A DNA stretch of 64,000 nucleotides from Drosophila persimilis (Eukaryota > Arthropoda > Insecta > Diptera > Drosophilidae). The position numbers and the translations under genes were made by a program. The DNA lies in the NCBI RefSeq assembly GCF_003286085.1, contig NW_020825361.1, positions 372,001 to 436,000 on the forward strand. Reading direction: 5' to 3'. The first letter of the stretch is position 1; each line of letters begins with the position of its first letter. The notes under the pieces were generated by a model. It was not told where the DNA came from and ran no database searches. It worked only from the letters and a program-made list of their open reading frames with translations. Shown here in pieces: positions 1-12,192 of the stretch.

Positions 1-197
1 TAAATGTCGAGGTTGTTTCGGTGTGAAATTGAAATTTCACAAGGCTGACATTTATTGACGAAGCCCCTGATTAATGATAAGAATCTGTGCGCCGCGAACA
101 TCCTCCTACAGCGACAGCACCCAGCAGAAGACAGGAAAAAAGCATCGATGAACCGAACGCACCGAACGGATCCGAGAACAAAATAACACGGATTGTT

Positions 198-230
198 ATG
201 GATGGATGGATGGATGGGGATGGGGATGGG
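198..230. repeat. (GATG)n tetranucleotide microsatellite
   Basis: About five GATG units grade into GGGGAT units. The same tetranucleotide recurs at 18614-18634, so it belongs to the general microsatellite background of this genome. Confidence 0.9.
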
Positions 231-321
231 GTCGCTACTGAAAGGAGTAGCTCGTTTGAATTTTGACATAAATCAAATAGCTGCATGCTCATCCATTTGT
301 GCCACACATACACATGCCACC

Positions 322-375
322 CATCTCCATACCCATACCCATTCTTATTTCCATTCCCATTTCCATTTCCATTCT
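322..375. repeat. CCATTT/CCATAC hexamer array
   Basis: Imperfect hexamers (CCATAC, then CCATTT) run for about 50 bases. They leave several frames open, which explains overlapping apparent ORFs on both strands here. Confidence 0.8.
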
Positions 376-567
376 CAGATACATCCTGAGCGCGCGTGTG
401 CAACATAATGGAAACAACCGCGAAATATCTATTGACAGTTGGGTGTCATGTTTATCCGAGGTTGTTATCCCATTTTGGCAACATTGCGATTTATGCGTTG
501 CCCTGGCCGCAATCCCCTCGAACGTCGAACGTCGAACGGGCGGATCGCGGATAGACAGCATCGACGG

Positions 568-595
568 ATGGATAGATAGACAGACAGATAGATAG
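568..595. repeat. GATA/GACA tetranucleotide array
   Basis: GATA units are interrupted by GACA units. It is a compound tetranucleotide microsatellite with no associated gene. Confidence 0.85.
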
Positions 596-730
596 GAAGA
601 TACATCGGGCACAAAAGATACAAATGCGCATTTTGCACTTCACTCTTCTCCACTCTTTTGGTTTTTTTGTTTTATATGAGATTTGTGTGTCAAATTTCCA
701 TTAGGCATTTACCCCGACGCCGAGACCGAC

Positions 731-823
731 ACCCTACCCTACCATACCCTACCCCTTTGGCGACCCCTTCCCCTTACCTTTCTGTGGTACCCCTTCCCTT
801 TCCACTGCCCCTTCCCCTGACAA
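731..823. repeat. Polypyrimidine CCCTA/CCCCTT low-complexity tract
   Basis: Roughly 90 bases are almost purely C and T with a few A, built from ACCCT, TACCC and CCCCTT units. The opposite strand is purine-rich, so triplex or G-rich structures are possible. Confidence 0.75.
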
Positions 824-1501
824 GGCCGCGCAGCATGCAAATGTCAGGATGCGTATTTCTGATTGCTCCTGCCATGGGATGGATGGTCCTTCGATTCGGG
901 TTTTCCGTTCCGTACGGTTCGAGACTTTGGGCTGCTGGGCTGCCTTCGCTGGGGGGTTGGGTTGGTGTTAGTGTGGTGTCCTCCTGGGTGCTCAGGGGTT
1001 AGGGGTAACACAATATCTTTTTTTTTTGCAATTGCAATTTTTTTCTCTGCCTCTGCCCTTATGCTGCGTTTTTTTTTGTTTGATAATTTATTATTTTGTA
1101 AGCATTCAAATGTGATTCCATCGAACAATGAAAGTTGATTTACATACCGAAACGATGGCAGTTTGGTGGCGTTTGCTGTTACCCTTTTTCCACCGCCGAG
1201 TGGCACGGCGCGCGGAAAGGTGGCACCCCCATGGACAAACGATGTTTTTTACGGTCATGTCGCACAGAGACACAGATACCCAGAGCAGCAGAGTTGATAG
1301 ATATTTATGGGCCCCTACGTCGCGATTCGCGAGGAAAGTCACGGGGCAACAAAGGAAGCTGCCTGCCACACAACTTTTATGCAGCGGCAGCGGCAGCGGC
1401 AACTATTGCCAATCGCACTTGATTAGAATTATTGATTGCGTATCGAAATTGGCTCTGCACACTTTGTTATCGTGTATCTGTACCTGCCACTGTCTCTCCA
1501 T

Positions 1502-1532
1502 ATCTATATATCTATCTATCTATCTATCTATC
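1502..1532. repeat. (TATC)n tetranucleotide microsatellite
   Basis: About six TATC units follow a short TATA stretch. A second shorter (TATC)n array lies at 17656-17672. Confidence 0.9.
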
Positions 1533-1935
1533 CATGTGTGCACCCATACATATCCATACATGCATATGTCACAGTCGTTGCGAATCCGAATCTGCGATCG
1601 AAAGCTGAATGTGCATTCGGATGAGCCACTTCCAACGGAAGGTTCTGCATTTTAACTACAACATTTTAGCACCGATCTTATAACACAAGAATATTCTATA
1701 GAATTCTCTGACAAAGTCTTGACTTTTCAGCAAAATTCAATAGTTTCTTTAATTGATTTATCAAAGCGTTAAGTGTAAAAGTAAAACAAAACGAGGGCGA
1801 AATGAAATATAGAATAGATTTGTTCCTTATAAAGTTGCTATTTTGTTGAAAGAGATCAATTTTCTTCTTTCTTTAGTGAAATTTACCTCTCAAAGTCCGA
1901 AATTTCTTATGTTTTCTCGATGTATAATTTTCCCA

Positions 1936-1959
1936 TTATATATATGTATATATATATAA
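1936..1959. repeat. (TA)n dinucleotide run
   Basis: An alternating TA run with one G interruption, inside the AT-rich island at 1640-2320. Confidence 0.85.
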
Positions 1960-2614
1960 ATCGAATAGTTTGCAACATTCTTCTGAGTTTAAGACCCTTT
2001 AATAAGCTGTTCTTATCGATGGGGCTTGTTATTGTTTCCAAGTATCGATTACTTCTATCGGCATCCGTTCGTAATTCTATCAATCCCTGTGGAATCCCGA
2101 TATAAGACGCTTGGAGTTCTAAACAAATGATTTTATAGTTCCTCATTCGTTATATTCATAAGAAAAGATCCATACATATAGAGAAACGTAAGATCCTTTC
2201 ATATAACTATCCACAGATCTCTCTTTTCTACACTCTCTCGCACTTTTCCAACTCCATATTTCGATGAGAAACCCATTATAAAGAAAATCTGTTTTCATAT
2301 GCAAGCAAATCAATCATTAGGCCGCTCCTCGACAGGCATACTATGAGTACGAGTATGAGGTTGCAAAGGGTTGGGCTGTTGGGCCAATCCACCGCAAATG
2401 AAGAGGACCAAATCAGGGGATATCCCTTGTTAGGCTCGACTGCAGATTGCAGACACCAAGGAGATGGGACCGGAGACCCTTGCTGAGCATGACCCTCGAT
2501 CCTAACCCTTCCCTCGACCACAGACCAACTGATGAGACCCTCATGTATCTGCTCCCCTTGCCCTCTTCTATATTGTATGTATGTGTATCTCCCTGTGTGT
2601 CGCTCTCTCTTTCT

Positions 2615-2617
<3 letters not shown>

Positions 2618-2648
<31 letters not shown>
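2618..2648. repeat. (GT)n microsatellite, 31 bases
   Basis: A pure GT run follows a CT-rich stretch (CTCTCTTTCTCTCT). It encodes Val/Cys repeats in apparent frames, so the ORFs across it are not credible. Confidence 0.95.
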
Positions 2649-2649
<1 letters not shown>

Positions 2650-4439
2650 GTTTGCATATTAATGTTGGCTTTTGTATCTTTTTCCAGGGCACAGTGGCAG
2701 CAGCATCGGCTCGACGCTCGAATTTTGATTGCGAATCTGCGGATTAAGGTATTTGCGCACGTATAATTAATTGGATGGCACGGCGGCTACCGTTGCACGT
2801 GTCTGTGCCACAGACAGACATGAAGTGGCGTGGAGTGGAGTGGTGTGGAGAGAGGCATTGAGAGAATGCAGCGGCTTTCACTCAATCTCAGCGGGAGATG
2901 CAGCCGAAAATGTAATTTGCATTGAATTTTGGGCCCACAACGGATTAGTTTGGACTATTCTCATACCATTCGCATCATCATTAGGACTATATAGTAGGTA
3001 CCCTGATATCACTAGAATATCCCTCAGACAGCATTCCACAAATTTAAAGTATACAACAAGTAAAAACACATAATTAAATTGGTACTCGTATTCTAATATT
3101 TATTTCTTTTTTAAATATTTGTATCCATAATTTTGTAGAGTTGATTTATGTATGCGTCTTAAATTGCTGAATCACAGGGATAATAGGGTAGGATTATATT
3201 CAGTTTTATGGCGAGTCACTGGGCAAAAAATAAATGCTGATTAGCATTTATGAATAATAATTTGAGAAGCGGAACTCTTTTCGAGCAGCGAATGGCAAAT
3301 CTCAAGGATATATAGTAGAGTTGAAAGATACAAATTAATATTTCAAGTCACGTGAGGTTCATAGTAGTTTTGTATTCGATGTTGCACCATTGATTTTCGT
3401 TCCAATCAAAGATTTTGGAAAACTGGTACACATGGTTTTATCTGTATAATAAATTGCAATACCAGAGATCCCTTTAGATTTCGAATTAACGATGATTATT
3501 AAGTGCGTTTTAGTTGGGATTAAGTTCATTTCCAGCAAAAATCTCTTTTTGGAAAATTGTTTTGAAGCAAAGATTGAGCCCGTGAGTTTTCGGCAAAGGT
3601 ATTTCTGATACATTATATTACTCCGCCCCTCAGAGTCTATAGTATTTCGTTGTGCATAGTTGTTCCTCGTTTTTGGGGCTGAGGAGAAGGAATTCCTCTA
3701 TGCCATATCCTTCAGATGCAATTTGCCCCAAAAGCTCCTGCATGGAATGTGTTTGATCCAACACAAAGCGTGCGAATAGTTTGGTTTCAGGGCTCCAGGA
3801 ATGGCCTCGCCAGAACCGCAGAAACCGAGAGCGTTGTATATGGATGTACAGGCTCGTATGTATGTACGTGTATGGCGGGGAGGGGGATCACCTTTGAGGA
3901 GGAATTTGGTGAATGTTTGCTCAGTCGAGGCGCGGCGGTAATAAATAAAATGAACTTGGCCACGCATCATCATCATCATCATCGTAATCATCGCTTTGGC
4001 GTGGACGAGCAGGACGAGTGGAGTGTGCGAGGAAACAGTGGCAGCTACAAAGAAATGCAATCAATTTAAAGTTACATTTTTGGCATATCGACATACACAC
4101 ACAAGCGCGCACACACACAGACATTTGTGGCCCCCAGGGGGAACCACTGACGGGAGGGAAACACAAACACATTCCACCTATCGACGTGGGGAAACCACCC
4201 ACACCTATCGCACCATCCAGCAAATACCCTCCCCCTCCCCAACCAGAAGGAGAGCTGGAGACAACTAATGGTTGGAGATTGTGTGTGGGTCGACGGGTGG
4301 GGAGGGGGGTTGGTGCGAGGGCAGCGGTGGAGCACACACACAGAACATCCCTGATGGCCACAAAAGACATCATGGCTGCCGGCAGAAGCCAGCGTCCTAA
4401 CGGTTCACTGGATACTTACTGTGAAAGTAGACCCATTCA

Positions 4440-4541
4440 CACACGCACATAATCCCCCCATATATGTGTGTATGTTCCCCCTGTGTGTGGGTATTTGTGG
4501 GTGGGTATTTGTGTGCCTGTGGGTGTGTGTGTGTGTGTGAC
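4440..4541. repeat. TG-rich low-complexity tract with (GT)n core
   Basis: Interrupted TG, TGGG and TATTTG units end in a pure (GT)n run of about 17 bases at 4523-4539. Confidence 0.85.
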
Positions 4542-5136
4542 AGCAAATGCCAAAAACCCACCCCGCGCCACCACTGTCAACCCCCGCCCTCGCATATGAG
4601 ATGCTACACATGTGTATGTTCTCTCTTTCCCTGTGAGAAAGTGTGTGTGTGGCCAGCGAAGCATCATGGCGGCAGTCATGTTGAAATTTTAATTCCTCGC
4701 CCACTCAATTTGCTCACCACCGCCACCACCCCCCCTTCCCATCCACTCACATACTGCACCGCACATCGCAGCCCAAGCCCCCATCATTCCCATTCCCTAC
4801 CAAAGATCTCCACTCATTGTTGTTGCCGGTCGCGCTGTCTGGCACTCAAAGCAGTCCAACCCCACGCCCTCCCACCCGCCACCCACCCACTTGCCACATA
4901 CTCCTGCACCCATCCACTAAAAAGGGGTGGTGGAGGGTGGTGGTATAGCTAGTGGCATGTGTGATGGTAGGACACATAGAGGACAGTGCTCGTGTTCGAT
5001 GGCCAAGAGCAGGCGAATGAAAGCACGGATCCACTCACGAATTGATGTGGAAGAAAAGGAAAGCCTCGAGGGGTGTGGGCTGGACGGAGGGTGGAAGGGC
5101 GATAGATACTATATGTATGATAGGATCTGTTTTCCA

Positions 5137-5155
5137 TGTGTGTGTGTGTGTGTGT
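5137..5155. repeat. (TG)n microsatellite
   Basis: A pure TG run of about 18 bases. Confidence 0.9.
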
Positions 5156-5543
5156 TTAGGACGATAGGACATTCAGAGGACACTCACGAAAGCAGTCAAG
5201 AAATGTCCATCCACCTTCTCACGCTCCCATCTCCAATGCAGGAGGGGGGGTAGTGTCGGCTGCCACCTGCCGCCTGCCAATGGGCTTGGGGTTTCGGTTC
5301 GGCATGGATATATTTTTGCAAGAAATGGCAGCCGCCAGTCCATCCAGGTGCTGCAAATGGCATCTGTGTGTGTCTGGTCCTGGGCCTTGCCGGCGGACGT
5401 CGTTTTCTTTTTTGTTTTCTCTCCTCTTACGAGTATTTTTGCTTACATGAGTGGAAGCGACAGGAATGCTCAGCACTGTCCTCCGTTCGAGTCGCTCTGG
5501 CGCCATGGGACTGGGTCTCGGATTGGGTCTGATGCTGGGAGGC

Positions 5544-5624
5544 AGGGACAGGGACAGAGACAGGGACTGGGCCTTGCTTGGGTGAGTGGTGCTGGATGGT
5601 TGGATGGTTGGATGGTTAGATGGC
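5544..5624. repeat. GGGACA hexamers followed by GGATGGTT octamers
   Basis: GGGACA/GAGACA units at 5544-5568 are followed by about four GGATGGTT octamers at 5592-5624. Both are short tandem arrays with no gene context. Confidence 0.85.
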
Positions 5625-5785
5625 TGTGGTTAGCGAGGACCCAACTAGGACAAAAGAGCAGTAGGATATACATACATACATGCATATATGGTTTATATAT
5701 GTATGTATGTGCACATAAGCCGTGGCATATAAGGATTGCTATTACATACGAGTACTGTTCAACCCCTCTACCCCCTTCTTACTCT

Positions 5786-5835
5786 TTGTTCTCTCCTCTC
5801 CTCTCCTCTCTTCTCTTCTTTTTTTTTCTCTCTGT
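5786..5835. repeat. Polypyrimidine (CTCTC)n tract
   Basis: About 50 bases of CTCTC and CTTCT units ending in a T run. On the minus strand it is a GAGAG tract, the core recognised by GAGA factor in Drosophila, although tract length alone does not show function. Confidence 0.85.
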
Positions 5836-5975
5836 GTGTATCTCATATGTACGAGTATTTGCCCGCTGACTGTCCCCATGACAGTCTCTGTCTCTCTTTG
5901 GGGGCCCCAGCACAAAAATGAAACACCGCAAAGCGTGTTGCTTGACATGTGATTGAGGACGACGCTTATAAGTAT

Positions 5976-6038
5976 GCACACACACACACACACAGAGCCA
6001 AAAACACACATACACATATATATTCATATACATACACA
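5976..6038. repeat. (CA)n and CATA compound repeat
   Basis: A CA run of about 18 bases is followed by ACACATA and TATA units. Confidence 0.85.
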
Positions 6039-6563
6039 GAGATTTCCTCAGGGGGACGGGGGAGTCCGTGGGTTAGTTAGTTCGTTAGCATTTATGCACT
6101 CGCTTTGTATGCACACATCAACAGGGGTCCCATCGCAACCACACACCATACACCATACACCACACACCGCACCCCCCGTCTGCACCAAGCTCTTCTCTTC
6201 TCTTGGCCAGAATAAACTTGTTAGCGCACTAAAATGTTAAAGGTAATAAATCTGAACGTGACTCGAGAGTGGCTACAGCCAGGAGAGGAGTCGCTGGAAA
6301 AGCAGTCGCACACTTGAAAAGTATCATACATCAATTGAGTTTTCATTTACTCACAAGCGTCTATCTTTGGCGTTTGTGTTCCCAGAGTTGCATATGTGAA
6401 GTGGTCGATGGTAAGTTATCGATGGATTCGATTAGGATTGCTGTCGCACGAGGTACTCCTCGAAGGATGGCTCCCAAATGGGTTGAACCTCTCGCGCACT
6501 TGACCCATCAGCCATGGGTTATTGAGTAATCGATTTTCTGTACATATTTACTGTATTTACCGG

Positions 6564-6588
6564 GCTTCTGCTTCTGCTTCTGCTTCTC
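6564..6588. repeat. (CTTCTG)n hexamer array
   Basis: About four hexamers. The reverse strand reads as alternating Glu-Ala codons, which explains an apparent low-complexity peptide there. Confidence 0.85.
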
Positions 6589-7310
6589 CCATCTTCCTGG
6601 GATTTTTTATCAAGAAGAAAAGTAATCCGCAATGGACGCATAAATGTGGTTCAGATTGTAATTGTAATTGTATGTGTGCCTCCCACCCAGTGTGGGTGGG
6701 GTGCTGCTGCTGTTGTCTAGGATTTGTTTGTTGCCGATGCTGAAGGAGATGATGATGCTGATGCTGACGATTTGGTTGGTTCGGCATCCCGAAGCCACAA
6801 CATCGACAGCAAAGGTAAATCTTTGCCTGAAGGTTGCAGGGGTACACGCGTTTCGGCATTCAGTTTGACACCAAAAAAAAAAGAGAGACACTACAATAAC
6901 AGTGCGCCTTCATATTTCAAGAAAATAAAGAGAATTTTAAATTTTAACCATAAATGTTGATCAACATATTGAATGATGTTTCAATTAGAAATTGTTCAAG
7001 AAAGAGTTTAGTGATACATATTAATAATTTCAGTAAAATTTCAGTAATCTATCATCGGTGGGAATGTACTTGGGGGCCTTGTGTATCTCCTAGTCCATCT
7101 CTGGCTGTATAATACTTGAATTTCCTTTGGAGGGTATTCGAATTTCGTTGTTTTGGCATCGCTGGCTGGTCCTAATCTTAAGCTTCTGCTCTTCAGGTCT
7201 TCAGGTCCTGGTCTTCTGCTTCTGCCCTGCTGTTTGTTGGCGGTTGCCAAGGCTGTGCGAGAGGGTGGGGATGAAGCTAAGGAGAGAGATGGAGATGGAG
7301 AGGGTGGCTG

Positions 7311-7335
7311 GTGGGATGGTGGGATGGTGGGATGG
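7311..7335. repeat. (GGGATGGT)n octamer array
   Basis: Three octamers in tandem, next to a GGAGAT-rich segment. Confidence 0.85.
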
Positions 7336-7504
7336 CGAAAGTAAAAACACATCAATTGGCATGTGCATGGAAATGACACCAGAGAATTGTGCAAAAATGT
7401 TATCTTTGGCTTCCGCACCAAGTCCTTTTTCTCTTTTTTGGGATTAGAGCGTTCCACCTCACCTCTCCCCCGTCATGCCCCATGCCCCTTGCCCCTTTGT
7501 CGTT

Positions 7505-7507
<3 letters not shown>

Positions 7508-7539
<32 letters not shown>
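7508..7539. repeat. Poly(T) tract of 32 bases
   Basis: Thirty-two consecutive T, equal to A32 on the minus strand. No obvious retroelement body adjoins it: the minus-strand sequence just upstream of the A tract (7540-7660) shows no recognisable SINE or LINE tail. The exact length may be affected by sequencing error. Confidence 0.95.
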
Positions 7540-7541
<2 letters not shown>

Positions 7542-8083
7542 AAAGCGTAAGCATAACAATAACGCAAGAAACAACAACAGCAACAGAAAGATTGAGAAAC
7601 GAAACCCATTTTAAATAACAGGCGATATTGACGTGAAAAGAGGGGTACGGAGAGGGGTTCTTCATGGGTGGGTGGACGGTTGAGTGGGTGGGTGTTGGTG
7701 TTGGTAGCTGATGGCTGATGGCTGAAGGCTAAAGTGGGAGTTTAAGGTGGTGTGGCGTGTGGCATGTGGATTGGTGTGGTATGGTGTTGGTGGAAGATGT
7801 GCAAAATGGGCCGTGAGTTGACTGCCGGGGCGCCCTCTTTGCGAAATTGCCATAAGATAACTCCGACAGGCGGCTCAAACACACACACACAGATGCACAA
7901 ACACTTACACATACAATATAGAAAATTGGCAGTTGGATAAGCGAAAAAACCAATTCACGAATACTTTGCATATATAATATATTCAAAAATCTACCAAAGA
8001 TGCTGCCCAGGCAACAGCCAGCAGCGGACAGAGCAGCCCACCGACCCACCCGCCCAGAAAACAGCGCAAACCACCCACTGCGG

Positions 8084-8106
8084 CACCCGACACCCGACAC
8101 CCGATA
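8084..8106. repeat. (CACCCGA)n heptamer array
   Basis: Three heptamers in tandem. A similar heptamer array (GGCACCC) lies at 32042-32071. Confidence 0.85.
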
Positions 8107-9079
8107 CCCTACATATCCATGTACACAACGCGTTAAAGGTAAACACCCTTTCAGATAAAAAGAAGGAAGAGAAACCATAGCGGAGGAGAGCAAGAGGGAG
8201 CAGGTCAAACGGCAACTGACAAACGCTTCATAGGGTGTGGGGGGCGGGGAGTGGGGGAAGTGGAGGTAGGTATAGTGGGTGCCAATGGCCTGAGCCACCA
8301 GTTGTGCCAATTTTTGGGGGTAATTCGAGTTAGGGGATTGGAGATTTGGCACTGGGCCCGCACCTGGTAGACAGGTGGGTAAGTGGCTACCATGGTAAGC
8401 GGTGGAGTATGCACCCTACAGTAGTCCTTGGAATATCTCGAACACCACTCCCAATTTTGCAGATTCCATATGTTACTCTTCGACGCCTATACGAGTTGTA
8501 TTACAACCAACTTGATATAATATTTAAATCCCAAGACTCTCATGAAAGAATAGCCTAGCTTGAAGGCTTGACCCCCTTTTTGAGAGACTTAAGAAATTTA
8601 TAATACTATATGAATGAAATATATTTGACTCACTTTATATACGAGGTAGGTATATCTTTGAAATTTAAAAGAATATCTAAATGGGTCTAAAAAAGGAATT
8701 TCAATTTGATATGTATGTATGTATATTTGGTCAAAGTCTTTTTCTGGATTATAGGGTAATCAATAGCTGCCGCGTTTCTCGATGCAATTTCTATATATTT
8801 TTTGCATACCAAAAGAAACTGAAGCAATTTACTCTTAGACTCACTTGCTTTAGACATCCGTGGATCTGGTTATTAAAAAAAAGCAAACAAAGTGTTTGGT
8901 ATATCCCTGACAGCCTGGCAGGCATCACTAAGCTTGACAGTTGACGGACGGACAACCCAGCGGAACGACAGACGGACGAACGGATGCTTGGATGCTTGAG
9001 GGTTGAGTGTGGAGCGTGGAGGCGGAGGTGACATATGAATATGTATCTTTTGCGACTGAGGAAAATAATGTGATGGGAG

Positions 9080-9082
<3 letters not shown>

Positions 9083-9120
<38 letters not shown>

Positions 9121-9158
9121 TCTGTTGATGTTGTTAAATGGCTGATAGCGAAAATAAA

Positions 9159-9190
<32 letters not shown>
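9083..9190. repeat. Facing (GT)n and (AC)n runs forming a foldback
   Basis: A 31-base GT run (9083-9113) is followed after 49 bases by a 28-base AC run (9163-9190). Because AC is the complement of GT, a single strand can fold into a stem of about 28 base pairs. See the matching finding. Confidence 0.95.
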
Positions 9191-9562
9191 TTAAGGGAGA
9201 TAGATGGAGAAAGTGGCAGAGAGGTGGTCGTGGATGGAGAAGGAGAAAATGGTGGGCTCTGGGTGGCAAGGGCAACCATCATTGGCATTTGGCCGAGTTG
9301 GGTACTTACTTTTCCACATTCGGTTGCTCTGCTGTTCGGCACAGGGCCGGGGCTCAGGCGGAAAATAAAAAATGATGATCCACTGCCTGCCATCCCCACC
9401 CCCCATTCTCCCCTGTCCCGGTATTAGAGGATAGCAGGGCTTTCTTCTTTCGAGCTCCTGGCCATGGTTCGACAGCCATGAATTCATTGAAATAACCGTA
9501 GGCTTTTCTCAATTTTTGACATGCGGCGGAAGTCTTTGCACCCAACTGTCAGGGGGGGCATT

Positions 9563-9586
9563 GGCAGGGGCAGGGGCAGGGGCAGG
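9563..9586. repeat. (GGCAGG)n hexamer array
   Basis: Four hexamers with runs of G; short G-quadruplex potential on the plus strand. Confidence 0.85.
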
Positions 9587-9769
9587 ATGATGGGTGTATA
9601 TGGGGTGCTGGTGGTGTGCGGATGGGTGCTGTGCTGTGCTCCTTTGGGCAAGGGGCTGGGCTGTTGATGTGCCCGAACGACTCTTGGTAAGCAAGTGAAG
9701 TGAAAAGAGCTCTTTCCTTTATTGGTTTTGTATTTTATTATCACATCTCGTTTATTCCTTTGCCTTTAT

Positions 9770-9859
9770 GCGTCCGTCCGTCCGTCCGTCCGTCTCTCCA
9801 TGTACACCACATCCGTGGATGGAGCCAACAGCACACTGTGTGTGTGTGTGTGTGTGTGT
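9770..9859. repeat. (CGTC)n array and (TG)n run
   Basis: About six CGTC tetramers (9770-9794) are followed 40 bases later by a TG run of 22 bases (9837-9859). Confidence 0.9.
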
Positions 9860-11701
9860 TTTGGGCATGGCTATACCGATTCGCCTCTAGGCCTTGATGA
9901 CACTTTGCGACGCCGTTTACGGGGCATATGGGACTTTGATATGACAACGCAAATATCCGTTCTGGGACAGCAGGCACGCACCAAAGGGGAGGCTGAAGTG
10001 TGGAGGCTGGAGGCATAGGCCATTGCCGGGGTAACGTCCACATCTTAAGCCCGAAAAGAAACATCCCCAGGACACTCTAGAGCTCCACTTGTCTCCCCTT
10101 CTTATGGGAAATGTGAAGAAGATCCATTAATATTTCGGATAAATACGAGCCCGGGTAGGAGTACGAGTAGGAGTATGTGCTGTGTACGGATTCAATGGAA
10201 TTTTCATAAATACGATTCTTAGAATGCTATGTCCTTTGCATATGATTAACTTAAGTGTTTGCCAGCATATAATAAATAAATAATGTCATGAAATTGCAAC
10301 AAGCTCAACGGTATTTCCTTTACAGACTAACTAATCATAATTGCATGATAAATTCCATATTATTTTACTACAATTCCGACAACTGGAGTACTAGGAAAAG
10401 GTTCAAAATGATAGCACTGTTTACTGGTGAAGATTCCCATCAATGCAGCAACTCCCTCCGCGGATAATGATATCCGGAAATGTAGTTTGGTATTTGAATA
10501 CTCAATGGATGTGTTGGAAAATGTCTAAATGATATTCTTGGATAGAGACAAATTTTAAGCCGTTTTGTGCTCTGGCATGGGAAATAAACTCAAATCAAAA
10601 TTGAGTTAATAAATCACAAAATTAAATTAAACATTACTCAGATTTTGCGTGAATATAGTATACAGTATAGTATAGATCCAGTTGTGCCGTGGAGTGGTCT
10701 ATCAATCATTCGTATTGAATGCTGAAGTTTTTTTTTTTGTTTATTTGATGTTCAGGAATTGATTAGAACATGAGATCTTAATAGCGACTGTAGAGTATTT
10801 AAATATAGTGTTGGCTAATGCTCAATAGTGACAGACATTTGTAGATGGAGTAATAATAATGCATGCATTCTGTGACTGTGACCATACTCTATCCTGTTTT
10901 GTTTTATAAAACGATTCTCAGACAGCTTCAAAGTAAGTGCAGTCTTCATAGAATATACTTGATATACCAGACGAATATTCATAGGGAGTCTTCGTCTTCG
11001 AACCCCAAATAGAAGCCCCAAATATCCTTCGAATGTTTTATTTTGGGAGTGGAAGCCACGCCTTGCATCGATGGAAATTTAGTTGGTTTATAGCCTTCCC
11101 TCTCTCTTCCCCGTTCCCTGTTCACTATTCCCTATCCCAATCCAATCCCGTGCGCTCTCTCTATTCCCTAGAATCTTTATATAGAATGTTACCAATCCCG
11201 ACCATTGTGGGAATTAACTTTGATGAGATGTGGGCGATGCAATTCAAAATTTTTGCCATTTAATTACTCAATCTAAGGCACCCAGCGAACGCCACCTACT
11301 TACATATGTAAGCCCACATATGTATATATCAGTAAATATATATCTGTATTTTCTATATACAATATATTCCGGGCATACATCATGCGAGAGTCTGTGTGTG
11401 TAAATGAATTGTGGCCGTTGATGGCTGTGTGCCTCTGTTTTTTGCTTCTCAGGCTCCTGTTCTGGAGCTTGTAATTTTCACATATGGCAGAGACGTTGCC
11501 ACCAAATTGTTTGCAACTTGAGTACCCCTCCATCCGACACACTCACGGAGCAACAACAACTATTGTTCAACAACCTACTGGAGTCCCAACCCGGCCGCCC
11601 CCCCCCCGCACACACAACACCCATCACCCATATGTATGTAAGACTCGTTTCGCTACGGGCAACAAAATTAAAACAAATCCTTTCGTTCCATATTAATGGT
11701 C

Positions 11702-11862
11702 GCCATCTTTGCAGCAAATGACATTCGAAAACATTTATTGCGCCAGAAAGCGGCAGTGGCAGTGGCAGCAGCGGCGGCATCAGCGTGCGAATATGTATGT
11801 GCCACACACATACCCACCACCCTTCCCACTGGCATGTGAACCACATCCACATCCACATCCAC
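11702..11862. repeat. PHO-like site and CCACAT hexamers
   Basis: GCCATCTTTG at 11702-11711 contains the GCCAT core known for Pleiohomeotic/YY1. It is followed by GGCAGT units and a CCACAT array at 11841-11862. A single core match is weak evidence of binding. Confidence 0.5.
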
Positions 11863-12098
11863 AGCCATATCCACAACCCACCCACCGTGCACCACACACG
11901 GGATTCATATGTGACCAACCCAAACTCGAACCCAAAAAGCCGAGAAACGAGCCCAACCCCCGCGCCATTATACAAGAGGAATACGAACACACACTAACAC
12001 ACTCTTCTTCACGTATCTGTGTGTGTGTTTGTGGGTGGGTGTTCATTTGGTTATGTAGTGAACCCTACAGGACACATTCCTCACCAAAAACGAAAGGG

Positions 12099-12192
12099 GT
12101 GATGGTGATGGTGATGCATGGAAGTGATGGCGCGATGGTCCTGCTGCTCCTCCACCTCCAGCTTCACCCCCCCCCCCCCCCCCCCCCCCCCC
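12099..12192. repeat. GGTGAT array and poly(C) tract of 26 bases
   Basis: Three GGTGAT hexamers (12099-12116) precede an uninterrupted run of 26 C at 12167-12192. The minus strand therefore carries G26, a strong candidate for G-quadruplex formation and replication slippage. Confidence 0.95.

Larger units (their letters stand above)
1..3000. other. Noncoding stretch rich in simple repeats
   Basis: I see no supported gene here. The stretch holds GATG, CCATTT and GATA arrays, a C/T-rich CCCTA segment at 731-823, T runs near 1018 and 1070, a CAGCGG array at 1381-1400, and an AT-rich island at about 1640-2320. One POU-type octamer (ATTTGCAT) lies at 2915-2922. The longer open frames here depend on repeats or on non-ATG starts. 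Confidence 0.7.
3001..8360. other. Noncoding stretch: AT-rich island followed by repeat-dense DNA
   Basis: No supported gene. 3000-3700 is AT-rich without visible signals, except a CACGTG E-box near 3351. From 3960 onward the DNA is packed with CAT, CA/GT, GGGACA, GGATGGTT and CT arrays. Numerous overlapping ORFs on both strands between 3,700 and 6,000 are repeat-driven. Confidence 0.7.

Noticed and set aside
2771..3073. 100-codon plus frame
   Set aside because: Starts at TTG; no ATG start, splice signal or recognisable domain.
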